This document shows positions 42,201-53,250 of a stretch of 64,000 bases of DNA, one piece after another. The stretch lies in NCBI GenBank assembly GCA_964590135.1, contig CAZPVX010000004.1, positions 1 through 64,000 of the forward strand, in the 5' to 3' direction. The notes beneath the pieces are model-generated. The model ran no database searches. It was not told where the DNA came from and saw nothing but the letters and a program-made list of their open reading frames with translations. Made by a program: the position numbers and the translations under genes. How positions within the stretch are numbered: position 1 is the first letter of the stretch; each line of letters starts with the position of its first letter. The DNA comes from JBDHWI01 sp964590135. GTDB taxonomy: Bacteria > Chloroflexota > Anaerolineae > J036 > Brachytrichaceae.

Positions 42201-43184
42201 CTATTTCTTGCGCTTTTTCTTCGGACCGGGCGCAGTCGAAATCACCTTGCGCACAGTCGCGCCGCCAATGAGCTTGCTGCCATCCAACGCTGTGAGATCC
42301 TTGTTCCAGTCGACCTGTGCGGCTGCCTTCTTGCCAATCTGCACCAGCTTCGGCACGGCAGCGATGTTGTCCATGCCGATTTCCTCGCCCATGTCGACGT
42401 TGTAGCGCAGAGTGTGCATGCCCCGTGATTTGTAGTGGCGGTCGATCAATTCAGTCTGCTGCTCCGCCGGTTCTTCCAACAGTTCACCCACCACCCACAG
42501 CGCCCAATCGACCAGGTTCACCGGCGCATTCACCTTCTTGTAGAAGCCGGTGCCGAGCGAGACGACGGTCGTCCGCGCCGGCGGATATTTGTCCTCCGGC
42601 ATGCGCTCCTGCGATTCCACGCACGCCACATAGGCCGGGTTGCCGGCGATGCTGACACCGCCATCCACACACACGCCCACGCCCGGCACATTCCACGGCT
42701 CGAAGAACGTTGGCGCGGCAGCTGAGGCCGCGATGCAGTCGGCCAGCTTGAGTTTGCCAAATTGCTTGCCGTTCACCGCGTTGTCCTTCACAAAGTAGAA
42801 GGGCCTGCCATCACTGACGCGCACCGCCGTGAGCAAAATATCAATCGGCACTTCGTTCAGCTTCGGGTCGCCGATCTTCTCCTTGATCAAGTCGACCATC
42901 GGTTGCGAGCGGTAGCGGAACGCGCCGAGCCGCAGGATCCAATCGAGCGGATTGAATTGAAAAACGCGGTCATTCAAGTCGATGTAGATTTGCAGCGTCT
43001 CCTCCGCCGTCAACCCCATCGCCAGCGCGCCGCTGATGATGGCGCCGGTGGATGTGCCGGCCATCAACGAGAAGAAATCGCGCGAGCGCACTTTGAGTTG
43101 CCTCTCCAGCTCAATCAAGAAGCACAATGGAATGATGCCCCGAATGCCGCCGCCATCGATGGCGAGAATGCGTTTGCGATCCAT
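42201..43184 (-). CDS. Patatin-like phospholipase
   Basis: 327-aa serine lipid acyl hydrolase. Oxyanion hole DGGGIRGIIPLCFL (residues about 9-22), nucleophile Ser in MAGTSTGAIISGAL, and Asp of the dyad in CVDGGVSIAGNPA. Lys-rich C-terminus (GPKKKRKK). Cytoplasmic by sequence. AGGAGGG lies before the ATG at 43184, which rules out the longer frame. Relatives include the bacterial CapV/CBASS effectors, but no cGAS-type cyclase is nearby. Confidence 0.92.
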   Translation of the reverse strand: MDRKRILAIDGGGIRGIIPLCFLIELERQLKVRSRDFFSLMAGTSTGAIISGALAMGLTAEETLQIYIDLNDRVFQFNPLDWILRLGAFRYRSQPMVDLIKEKIGDPKLNEVPIDILLTAVRVSDGRPFYFVKDNAVNGKQFGKLKLADCIAASAAAPTFFEPWNVPGVGVCVDGGVSIAGNPAYVACVESQERMPEDKYPPARTTVVSLGTGFYKKVNAPVNLVDWALWVVGELLEEPAEQQTELIDRHYKSRGMHTLRYNVDMGEEIGMDNIAAVPKLVQIGKKAAAQVDWNKDLTALDGSKLIGGATVRKVISTAPGPKKKRKK

Positions 43185-43435
43185 AGTTTTCCCTCCTGAG
43201 CAAAATTGACCCACTCGAATTGTCTGCCGCTGCCGCACAATGTCAAAAAGCATCCGCAGTCATCTTCTCGCAAGTGGCTGCGACAGAATGCGCATGGAAA
43301 TCGCCAGCGAATATCCCGGGCTGCCAGTAGAATGCGCAGGTGGACAAAAGACACCGCACATCGCGTTCTTGACGCCCACAATGCCGCCACAACATATCGT
43401 CTCGTCGACCATGAGGCATTCCCACAACACGCACC

Positions 43436-45139
43436 ATGAATCCAGACAGTCGCCGATTAACTCTGCCCATCGTCCAGATGCTCCGCGATGAGTTTCGCGG
43501 CTATTCACGTTCCACTTTCCAGAAAGATTTACTCGCCGGCCTGACGGTGGCAGCAGTGGCATTGCCGCTGGCGCTGGCCTTCGGCATCGCATCGGGCAGC
43601 ACGCCGGCCGCCGGCTTGGTCACAGCCATCCTCGCCGGCGTCATCATCGGCGGCCTGTCCGGCTCGCCATTCCAGATCAGCGGACCGACCGGCGCGATGT
43701 CGGCGGTGTTGATCATCGTCGCCAACCAGCATGGCGCGCAGGCGCTATTCGTGGTGGGATTGATGTCTGGCATCATGATCCTGCTGGTCGGCATCTTCAA
43801 GCTTGGGCGCACGGTGCTGCTCATCCCTCGGCCCGTCATCACCGGCTTCACCAGTGGCATCGCCATCATCATCTTCGTCGGCCAGTTGGGCAACCTGTTC
43901 GGCACAAACGTTGCGCCGGCAGATGTGCCGCTGCTCACGGCAATGGGCGTGAGCGATGAGAGCACCATCCTGAAATTGCTGGGGTTTTTACGCTTCGATT
44001 ACCCCATCAACTGGCAAACGGTGATCATCGCCGCCGGCGTCATGGCAGTGATGTTTCTGCTGCCAAAACAGATTGCGCGGCGCATTCCAGGCGCGTTGCT
44101 CGGCCTGATCATCACCACAGCTCTCGTGTTTGCGCTGGGTTGGCAGGCGCCGATGATCGGCGTCATCCCGAACTCGATTTTGCTGGATACACGGCTGGCG
44201 TTTGACGCGAACGCGCTGCTGAAAATGCCGCAGTTGATCACGCCGGCGCTCAGCGTGGCTGCGCTCGGCGCAATTGAGTCACTGCTGTGTGGCGCAGTGA
44301 GCAGCAAGGCCACCGGCAAGAAGATGGATGGCGACCAGGAATTGATCGGGCAAGGCATCGGCAACATGATCATCCCGTTCTTTGGCGGCGTGCCGGCCAC
44401 TGCTGCCATCGCCCGCACCAGCGTCGGCATCGCCAGCGGCGGACAGACGCGCATGATGAGCATCGTGCATGGCGTGACGCTGCTGCTGTGCGCGCTGCTG
44501 CTGGGGCCGGTGCTGGCGCACGTGCCAATGGCTGCGCTGGCCGGCGTGTTGATGGCGACAGCGATTCGCATGAACGAGTGGGGCGAGATTCGCTGGATGT
44601 TTCGCCATCGCTTCAAGAGCGCCATCGCGCTGTTCTTTGTCACCATGTTTGCCACCGCGCTGCTGGACCTGACGCAGGCCATCATCATCGGCGTCGGCTT
44701 GAGCGCGCTGTTCTATGTATATCGCTCCAGCATCGTCACGGTGACGCGCAAAGACGTGGATGTGGAATTGCTGCAGGCGCGCGGACACGCCATCGACAGC
44801 ACCCATCCCGACATTAGTGTGGCCTACATCACCGGCCCGCTATTCTTCGCCGCCACGCAGGCATTCCATCGCGAATTCGACAACCACCGCGGCAATCGCG
44901 TGTTGATCTTGTCGATGCGCGGCGTGCCGCTGATTGATGTGAGCGGGCTGGAGTTGATCGAGGAAGTGCTGGAGCGACAGAAGCGTTGCGGCGGCGAGTT
45001 GATGCTGTGCGCGGTGCAGCCGGCGGTGAAGCGCATGCTGGATCGCTCGCGACTGACAGAAGAGATCGGCGAGCACAACATCTTCTGGGCAGCCGACGCG
45101 GCAATTCTTGAGGCGAACCGCCGGCTGGGTGTGAGCTAA
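43436..45139 (+). CDS. SulP-family anion transporter with STAS domain
   Basis: 567 aa. About twelve to fourteen helices; hallmarks KDLLAGLTVAAVALPLALAFGIASG, GLSGSPFQISGPTGAMSAV (SulP signature) and GFTSGIAIIIFVGQLGN; a C-terminal STAS domain (about 445-555, LILSMRGVPLIDVSGLELIEEVLER). The substrate could be sulfate, bicarbonate or another anion. A possible promoter (TTGACG 43369-43374) lies upstream. Confidence 0.92.
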   Translation: MNPDSRRLTLPIVQMLRDEFRGYSRSTFQKDLLAGLTVAAVALPLALAFGIASGSTPAAGLVTAILAGVIIGGLSGSPFQISGPTGAMSAVLIIVANQHGAQALFVVGLMSGIMILLVGIFKLGRTVLLIPRPVITGFTSGIAIIIFVGQLGNLFGTNVAPADVPLLTAMGVSDESTILKLLGFLRFDYPINWQTVIIAAGVMAVMFLLPKQIARRIPGALLGLIITTALVFALGWQAPMIGVIPNSILLDTRLAFDANALLKMPQLITPALSVAALGAIESLLCGAVSSKATGKKMDGDQELIGQGIGNMIIPFFGGVPATAAIARTSVGIASGGQTRMMSIVHGVTLLLCALLLGPVLAHVPMAALAGVLMATAIRMNEWGEIRWMFRHRFKSAIALFFVTMFATALLDLTQAIIIGVGLSALFYVYRSSIVTVTRKDVDVELLQARGHAIDSTHPDISVAYITGPLFFAATQAFHREFDNHRGNRVLILSMRGVPLIDVSGLELIEEVLERQKRCGGELMLCAVQPAVKRMLDRSRLTEEIGEHNIFWAADAAILEANRRLGVS

Positions 45140-45225
45140 TGTTGACTCACAGGACAAACGGCGGCCTCTGTAATACCATTCGAACAACATCGCAGAGCGT
45201 CTTGCGCGCATGTGATGAGCCTGCC

Positions 45226-45927
45226 ATGAAAAGCGACCACCACGAGCAGGTGCAGAATCTGCTCAAGAACCTGGCCATGTTTGCCGAAGTGCCTGATTCG
45301 GTCATCGCCATGCTGGCGGCGCATTGTGTCATCACCCACTATGCCAAAGATGCGCTGGTATTCGAGCAGGGCGATCCCTGCCATGGCGTCCGATTTGTCT
45401 TGTCAGGTCGGGTCAAGATCATCTTTCAGGATGTAGATGGACGCGAAGTGATCCTGGAGATGATTCAGCCTGGCGAGGTGTTTGGGGGCGGTGTGCTTTT
45501 TTTTGAGCGCCAGCCGGCCACTGCCCGCACCGCCGAAGCTGCCACCTTGTGCAACTTGCCGCTCAATATCTATCAAGAACTCATCACGCAGCACGCCGGC
45601 GTTGCAATCCGGTTGCTGCGCATGCTGGGTCAGCGGCAATACTCCATGCTCAGAACGCAGGCTTTGATCGGCGAGCGCGTAGAACGACGCATCGCCCACA
45701 TTCTGCTCATGCTGGCAGATCGTTGCGGCTATCCTGATCCCGAAGGCACGCTGATCGCCATGCCTCTTTCGCGACAAGATCTGGCGGACATGGCCGGCAC
45801 CACGCTCGAATCGGCCATTCGCATTCTGTCTCGTTTTGCGCGAGAGAAGTGGATCCACACCGATCGTGGCGGCTACATCATCATTCAACAGCGCCAGCAT
45901 CTGGCGGCAATTGCTCAGTCCGATTAG
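45226..45927 (+). CDS. Crp/Fnr-family regulator, Dnr-like
   Basis: 233 aa. Cyclic-nucleotide-binding-type beta-roll (about 18-125; GDPCHGVRFVLSGRVKIIFQD), dimer helix (125-150) and C-terminal winged helix with LSRQDLADMAGTTLESAIRILSRF (181-204), whose Glu and Arg fall at the DNA-contact positions of Crp/Fnr. No N-terminal Cys cluster as in oxygen-sensing FNR, so it is closer to the Dnr/NnrR or Crp side. It converges with the nos operon and is a candidate regulator of it; palindromes of Fnr-like geometry lie upstream of nosZ. Start ATG 45226 (MKSDHHEQ). Confidence 0.88.
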   Translation: MKSDHHEQVQNLLKNLAMFAEVPDSVIAMLAAHCVITHYAKDALVFEQGDPCHGVRFVLSGRVKIIFQDVDGREVILEMIQPGEVFGGGVLFFERQPATARTAEAATLCNLPLNIYQELITQHAGVAIRLLRMLGQRQYSMLRTQALIGERVERRIAHILLMLADRCGYPDPEGTLIAMPLSRQDLADMAGTTLESAIRILSRFAREKWIHTDRGGYIIIQQRQHLAAIAQSD

Positions 45928-46228
45928 GCTGTTGGGTCAGAGCGGCGCAGCAAGCCGGTGAATCGCCCTTGCAGGCCGGCGTTTCATGCGCGATCCACCC
46001 GCCGCAGTTGTGGCATCGCACGCCTCTCATGTAGCACCACACTTCCACCTCCGGCTCGCCGCAGTGCGGGCAGGTCACGTAATCAGGGTAGGGATCAGGC
46101 AATGGCAGGCAGGCGCGCTGTACAGCGCGCCTGCCTGTGTCGGGTGGCTGCTGTGTTGCAGGCTGCGAAGACAAAGGCTCAACGCCTTTCTGCCCTTCCT
46201 GGTCAGGGTGTTCAGTCGCATCTGCCAT
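45881..46228 (-). CDS. Small zinc-ribbon protein at the end of the nos operon
   Basis: 115 aa. C53-x2-C56 and C72-x2-C75 form a zinc-ribbon knuckle pair (TCPHCGEPEVEVWCYMRGVR, CHNCGGWIAH); flanks are disordered, Gln/Pro-rich. It starts 48 nt after the cytochrome c stop on the same strand and its end overlaps the 3' end of the Crp/Fnr gene by 47 bp (convergent). A 32-bp perfect palindrome lies inside (46106-46137). Function unknown; a metal or protein-binding accessory is conceivable. Confidence 0.6.
   Translation of the reverse strand: MADATEHPDQEGQKGVEPLSSQPATQQPPDTGRRAVQRACLPLPDPYPDYVTCPHCGEPEVEVWCYMRGVRCHNCGGWIAHETPACKGDSPACCAALTQQPNRTEQLPPDAGAVE
46106..46137. repeat. Perfect 32-bp palindrome inside the zinc-ribbon gene
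   Basis: The left half is CAGGCAGGCGCGCTGT and the right half is its exact complement, with no loop. It encodes residues about 31-41 (TGRRAVQRACL) in the disordered N-terminal part of the protein. Likely a mobile palindromic element rather than protein-driven sequence. Confidence 0.8.
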
Positions 46229-46276
46229 GCAACGCTTCCTACTTCAATGGAGAGCAAATCCGGCAGATTCGCTCGC

Positions 46277-46675
46277 CTACTTCAGCGTGCGGACGAAGGC
46301 GACGATGTCGGCCAGGTCCTGATCGCTGAGCGCAGGGTTGCCCCCCTTGGGCGGCATATCGACCTTGGTCGTATTGAGCGGATCGGTGGCCGGTCGCCCC
46401 TTCTTCAGGAAATCGACTGCCTGCTGATCCGTCAAGTCGGCAATGAACTGGTTGTTGTGCAAATCCTTGCCCAAGCCAGTCATGCCCTTGGCATCGGCGC
46501 CGTGACACGAGGTGCAGGTCGTGCCAAATTTAGCCTTGCCATTTTCAACATTGCCACCCAGGCTGCCCGCCGCCGTCGGCGCAACGGTAGGCGCAGCTGC
46601 CCCTCCACCACCACAGGCCGCGAGTAATGCCACTGTTGCCAGGGCGATGGCTGGAAGAAAGATTCGTCGATTCAT
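46277..46675 (-). CDS. Monohaem cytochrome c lipoprotein of the nos operon
   Basis: 132 aa. Lipoprotein signal with lipobox LLAAC (C21), a Gly/Ala/Pro linker, then one class I cytochrome c domain: haem site C54-T-S-C57-H58 and probable axial M107 in VDMPPKGG. Anchored outside the membrane. An AAGGAG lies 10 nt upstream. Its place after nosL suggests it delivers electrons to NosZ, as cytochromes do in clade II nos clusters; this is inference from context. Confidence 0.92.
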   Translation of the reverse strand: MNRRIFLPAIALATVALLAACGGGGAAAPTVAPTAAGSLGGNVENGKAKFGTTCTSCHGADAKGMTGLGKDLHNNQFIADLTDQQAVDFLKKGRPATDPLNTTKVDMPPKGGNPALSDQDLADIVAFVRTLK

Positions 46676-46734
46676 GTGTGTGTTGTCTCCTTGAAAAACT
46701 AGAATAACGGTGAACGATGGCCTGTTAGGGCCTG

Positions 46735-47241
46735 TTAATGCAGGCGCACATGCACGTCGGCGCGCATTTCATCAAAGTTGAGCACCCTGCCGCCGGCCTT
46801 TGTGGCGTAAGCCTCTGCATCGGCCTTCACGGCGAAGGCAGCCAGCCCATGCCCCATTGGGGACTTGATGCCGTCACTATGCACGTAAAACGCCGGCTCG
46901 GCGCGAATCCACGCCTCGGTGTTGTAGTCATGCACGAAGTAGGCCGCCACCTGCTGATCAGGGCGGTCCATGTGATACATCATCATGTCGCCGATGTCGT
47001 CGAACTTGCGTGTTGTGCCGTCCTTCAGCACTGTGGCGCTGGCAAAGCGCGCCTCGCTGATGACCATGCCGCACTGCTCGCACATGTCACGGCCAAACGC
47101 AATCTCGGGTGGCTGCGGCTCTCCCGACTGTGCGCCGCCACAGCCGGCGCTTGCAATGGCGACAATCGTCATCGCCGCGCCGCAGGACATGCAGCGCATG
47201 AAGCCGCGCCGCGAAAAGGTTTTGCTTGCCAACAAATTCAT
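46735..47241 (-). CDS. nosL: NosL copper chaperone lipoprotein
   Basis: 168 aa. Exported with an SRRGF twin-arginine-like start and lipobox SAGC (C34). Copper-binding DMCEQCGMVIS (C54, C57, M59), then FDDIGDMMMYHMD and FYVHSDGIKSPMGHGLAAF, as in NosL proteins that supply Cu(I) for NosZ maturation. Its start overlaps the end of nosY by 4 nt. Confidence 0.95.
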   Translation of the reverse strand: MNLLASKTFSRRGFMRCMSCGAAMTIVAIASAGCGGAQSGEPQPPEIAFGRDMCEQCGMVISEARFASATVLKDGTTRKFDDIGDMMMYHMDRPDQQVAAYFVHDYNTEAWIRAEPAFYVHSDGIKSPMGHGLAAFAVKADAEAYATKAGGRVLNFDEMRADVHVRLH

Positions 47242-48055
47242 AGATCACCCTGTCGCGCAAAGCGGAGATAGGAGAGTCCGAACGCTGCCAGCACCCACGC
47301 CAGCAGCAAACCCATCAGCACGGCCGGCAGTCGCTCGCCAAACTCGAACACGGCGTATTGCCCCACCGCGCCCAGCGTATCCAGCGTGCTGCGCAGGCTG
47401 TAGATCGCGCCCAGTTTGAACACCTGCAGCGGATTCAGCACCAGCAGCCCAAACAGCGTCTCGGGTGTGGGGCGCAACGACAGCGCCACCGCAATCACAC
47501 CGAGGTCGGTGAAGAACACCAGCACCAGCCACGTGATGAGCGCTGCGCCGATGGCAGTGGCGCTCTTGCGCACCAGCGTCGAGATCAACACGCCGATGCC
47601 AAGCGAGGCCAGCGCGAGCAGCACGGTGTAGCCGGCCAGCGCGAGAAAAGAGAAGGCATTGCCGCCGCCGGCTGTCGCCAGTGCGATGGCAGCCAACCCA
47701 TAGCCCACTGCGATGGCTGCGATCACTGCGAGCGTCAGGCCAAGCATGGTGCCAAAGAAAACCTCAGCCCGATTCACCGGCTGCGAGAGCAGATACAGCA
47801 ACGTGCCGCGCTCTCGTTCGCGCACCAGCGAGCCGGCGCCCAGGCTCAGACCGAGCAGCGGCACAAACAGCAACAACGCGTTGATCAGGCTGGCCGCCGT
47901 GCGGCCAAATCCGCCCAGCCCCGCGTACCCCGCCGACGCCAGGCTTGCGCCCGACAAGGCGATGCTAAGCGCGGCGAAACCTGCGGCGTAGAACATCAAC
48001 CACCTGTTGCGCAGCGCCTCGCGCAACTCGCGCCGCGCAATGATCCAGACCAGTT

Positions 48056-48065
<10 letters not shown>
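47238..48065 (-). CDS. nosY: NosY, ABC-type permease for NosZ maturation
   Basis: 275 aa, six helices. ARRELREALRNRWLMFYAAGFA at the N-terminus, GLSLGAGSLVRERERGTLLYLLSQPVNRAEVFFG in the coupling loop, and a C-terminal GLLLAWVLAAFGLSYLRF. Membrane part of the NosDFY complex that helps place the CuZ sulfide/copper in NosZ. It overlaps the upstream nosDF gene by 10 bp. Confidence 0.94.
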
Positions 48066-50356
<2,291 letters not shown>

Positions 50357-50362
50357 TTCAGC

Positions 50363-51031
50363 CTAGACCTTCGCCTGCTCTTGCATGCGCCGGCGCGCAT
50401 CGGCGATCGGCTTGTAGGCAGCGCGATGGAACCACAGGCCGGCAATGGCGACTGCTGCCGCCACAAATGCCAGCACCAGCCCCAGCTCGGCGCGCGCCAC
50501 CGTGCCAAACTGTCCGATCTTACCCGCGCCAAACAGCGGCGGGGTGAACGGCTGAATGGCGCCGCCCAGCGCAGACTGCGGATCGATGCTGTGACCGTAT
50601 TGATACAGAATCAGCCACAAGTCTGCCAGAAAGATCAACGGAAAGATAACGACGGGCAGCACAAGCAACGCGGCCCACTTGCTATGCACGAACACCGAGG
50701 CGATCAGCGTGGCGCCAATCACGATCAGTGCCATGATCGAGACCGATCGCTCAAGCTGGCCGCCCTCATCCAGCGGCGGCATGCCGAGGTAATGGTTCAA
50801 CGCATCGACCTCGCCCACGTCGCCGGCCAGGCGATTGACGAAGACCTCGACGGTCAACCCTTTCGGGTATTGCGGCGCCAGCATGGTCAGGCTCCAGTAG
50901 GGCAGGAATATCGAGACCATGAGCAAAAGCGCGGAGAGCATGAGCAATGCGCTAGGCAAGAGGTAACTGGACAATTGGCGGGTTGTGCCGTCAGGAAGCA
51001 GCACTTTCACATCGGGGTCAAGAGATGGCAT
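50363..51031 (-). CDS. NosB-like membrane protein of clade II nos operons
   Basis: 222 aa with about four helices. It begins with a short cytoplasmic stretch, TM1 (LLPSALLMLSALLLMVSIFL), then the external segment YWSLTMLAPQYPKGLTVEVF and ALNHYLGMPPL. The APQYP-G-L and LNHY-GM features recur in integral proteins encoded directly after nosZ in clade II clusters. The position between nosZ and nosD supports this reading; function unproven. GAGGAG precedes the ATG. The nosDF start follows after 6 nt. Confidence 0.75.
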   Translation of the reverse strand: MPSLDPDVKVLLPDGTTRQLSSYLLPSALLMLSALLLMVSIFLPYWSLTMLAPQYPKGLTVEVFVNRLAGDVGEVDALNHYLGMPPLDEGGQLERSVSIMALIVIGATLIASVFVHSKWAALLVLPVVIFPLIFLADLWLILYQYGHSIDPQSALGGAIQPFTPPLFGAGKIGQFGTVARAELGLVLAFVAAAVAIAGLWFHRAAYKPIADARRRMQEQAKV

Positions 51032-51054
51032 GCTTGTTTCTCCTCAATCCTCCA

Positions 51055-51084
51055 CCCTCCCTTCCCCTTGCAGGGAAGGGAGGG
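51055..51084 (-). terminator. Intercistronic hairpin between nosZ and the nosB-like gene
   Basis: Perfect 12-bp stem CCCTCCCTTCCC / GGGAAGGGAGGG with a 6-nt loop and no T run. Probably attenuates read-through or protects the nosZ 3' end, giving more NosZ than accessory proteins. Confidence 0.65.
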
Positions 51085-51124
51085 ACACACAGGGGATCGC
51101 AATCCAGAGGCAGAGGACAGCGAA

Positions 51125-53122
51125 TTACGGTTTCACCAGGAAGTAGCCGAGCATCTCCAGGTGCAGCGCCGAGCAGAACTCGGTACAGTAATACACATAC
51201 GTGCCGGCCTTGTCGGCGTCGAATTCGACGGTCTGCATCTCGCCAGGCTCCAGGCTGAGGTTGATGTTGTAGCCGCCCAGCGCAAAGCCGTGCGTGGCGT
51301 CTGGTGTGCGCTCCAGGCTGGTCAGGTGCAACGTCACATGATCGCCCTGATTCACTTCGATGCGCTCCGGCGTGAAGTGTGAGCGGATGACCGTCATCCA
51401 GATCTCGACGTTCTTGCCGTTGCGCTCGATGCGCGCCTGCTTGGGATCGGTGACGGCATTCGGGTCGACCGACATGGTTTCGGGGTTCCAGCCAACCTCA
51501 GGATAGACCTGGAATGGCTTGAGCTTGTCGGCCTTGATGATCTGCGCATAGTGCGGCTCCGCCATGCCGATCGGCATGTCATAGAGCACCTTCATCTGGT
51601 CACCCGTCCGGCTGACGTCGACCAACTGGAAGTTCTGCGGCATGAGCGGGCCAACATTGGCGAAGCGGTCGATGCTCCACTTGTTCAGCGCAACCACGTA
51701 GCCGCCTTGCGGAGAGACGGTGTCGCCTTCGACTGCGGTGATGTGGCCGATGTTGTAATGCACAGGCAGCTTCTGGATCAGCTTCCAGGGCTGGTCAGGG
51801 TTCTTGCCGGCATAGGGGCCGCCCAAAGTCCAACGTGCCACAGCCGAATCGAGGAACAGCGAGGTGTAGGCGTAGCCTTTGTCGTCGAACACCGTGTGCA
51901 GCGGGCCGAGGCCAAGCTCAACCTGCGCTTCCATGGCCTGATCGAGCGGAATGACCGGCACGCCAAAGGCATCGGGCTTCAAGCCGCCGGCCGCAATCGC
52001 CTTCTGGATCTTGTCGAAGGAGTAGATCGTGACATGCGGATCGAGCTTGCCACCGACGACAACAAATTCACCGCCCGGCGTGACATCCGCGCCGTGCGGG
52101 CTCTTTGGCTCGGGCGAGAAGAAGAGCAGGCCTTCCTTGACCGCGACATCCATCGAGATCAGCTTCATGCCGTTCTTCTCGTCAGCCTTGCCGGCTTTTA
52201 CCACTTCCTCGGCCTTCTTCCAGTTGACGATATGAAGGTAGTCGGTGTCGTTCTTGGTGGTGCCGGCCTCAAAGGGCGGGTTGCCCAATTCGACACCGCC
52301 GGTTGCCAACTCGGTGTTGAACGAGTTGCAGAATATCCAGCCATCGCTTGGCCCCTTGCCGGCATCGCACAGATCCTGGAAGTAAGGCGGCAACTCCATC
52401 TGGAACGACTGGCTCTGATCGATGCGCCCTTTCTGGCGATCAAACTTCCAGAAGGTCAGCAGGCCGCGATACTTTTCCTTGAATTGGTCGAGCGGCGCAT
52501 ACTCCCAGCCGAGCGGCGTGGCGTATTGCGGACCTTCAATCACGTATTCAGTGTTGGGGGTGATGAACGCGCCGCCGTGATCGCTGATGGCGTTCGGGTT
52601 CTTGATGATCTGCTTGGTCTCGAAGTCGCGCAGGTCGATCACTGCCACGCGCGCAGAGGCCTTGTCGTTGATGAACAGAAACTGACCGTCGTAGGTGCCT
52701 TTGGTCTCAGAGAGACCAGGGTGGTGCGAGTCGCCCCAGGTAATCTCGCGGCCATCCACATTGCCTGCAGCCAGCACGTTGTCGCCAAAACCGCCGTAGC
52801 CATAACCCTGCCACGATTCATTCTGGAAAACGCCGATGACTTTGAGGATGCGCATGGACGGCACCCCAACCACCAATACCTGACCGCTTTGCCCACCTGA
52901 CGCAAACATGATGTATGGGTCAGTCTTGCCAGAAGGCATATAGGTCTTCAAGGCGGCATAGACATCGTCCTGGGTCAAACCGCGTTCGGTCGCCAGGGCA
53001 GCTGCATCGGCAGGAAGGGCACCGCCGGCACCGGCCGGTGATGTGGGAGCAGGGGTCTCTCCGCCGCCGCATGCGTTCAGCAGCAAGATCGCGCCTGCAA
53101 GGAAGGGAATCAAGCGTTTCAT
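51125..53122 (-). CDS. nosZ: Nitrous-oxide reductase, clade II (Sec, lipoprotein)
   Basis: 665 aa; reduces N2O to N2. The signal peptide MKRLIPFLAGAILLLNAC has no twin arginine but a lipobox (C18), so export is by Sec with a lipid anchor, as in clade II. The propeller carries CuZ histidines in DSHHPG (133-134), DHGG (182), SPHGADVTP, GPLHTVFD, NIGHI and EPHYAQ. The C-terminal CuA domain has CTEFCSALHLEM (C646, C650, H654, M657). GGAG lies 8 nt before the ATG at 53122; the ATG at 53134 lacks a site. It is first gene of the operon. Confidence 0.97.
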   Translation of the reverse strand: MKRLIPFLAGAILLLNACGGGETPAPTSPAGAGGALPADAAALATERGLTQDDVYAALKTYMPSGKTDPYIMFASGGQSGQVLVVGVPSMRILKVIGVFQNESWQGYGYGGFGDNVLAAGNVDGREITWGDSHHPGLSETKGTYDGQFLFINDKASARVAVIDLRDFETKQIIKNPNAISDHGGAFITPNTEYVIEGPQYATPLGWEYAPLDQFKEKYRGLLTFWKFDRQKGRIDQSQSFQMELPPYFQDLCDAGKGPSDGWIFCNSFNTELATGGVELGNPPFEAGTTKNDTDYLHIVNWKKAEEVVKAGKADEKNGMKLISMDVAVKEGLLFFSPEPKSPHGADVTPGGEFVVVGGKLDPHVTIYSFDKIQKAIAAGGLKPDAFGVPVIPLDQAMEAQVELGLGPLHTVFDDKGYAYTSLFLDSAVARWTLGGPYAGKNPDQPWKLIQKLPVHYNIGHITAVEGDTVSPQGGYVVALNKWSIDRFANVGPLMPQNFQLVDVSRTGDQMKVLYDMPIGMAEPHYAQIIKADKLKPFQVYPEVGWNPETMSVDPNAVTDPKQARIERNGKNVEIWMTVIRSHFTPERIEVNQGDHVTLHLTSLERTPDATHGFALGGYNINLSLEPGEMQTVEFDADKAGTYVYYCTEFCSALHLEMLGYFLVKP

Positions 53123-53188
53123 AGTTAACTCCATGGAATGATGGTCCGCTAAGCGGATTCATTCTTCATGACCCTGCGCACGCGTGGT

Positions 53189-53221
53189 ATGACATGCGTC
53201 ATGCATGGATGACAGATGTCA
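53189..53221. promoter_or_regulatory. Two operator-like palindromes upstream of nosZ
   Basis: ATGAC-ATGC-GTCAT (53189-53202) has the 5-4-5 geometry of Fnr/Dnr boxes. TGACA-GA-TGTCA (53210-53221) lies 20 bp further upstream. The first is centred 73 bp before the nosZ ATG. If it were a class II activator site (-41.5), the -10 would fall on minus-strand AAGAAT (53166-53161), a 4/6 match. Confidence 0.5.
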
Positions 53222-53250
53222 CATCGCCGCCATGACTTCCAGAACGGGGC

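Noticed and set aside
42201..43184. Patatin as a CBASS/CapV anti-phage effector
   Set aside because: No cyclase, ubiquitin-like or other defence gene is next to it; a plain patatin lipase is the simpler reading.
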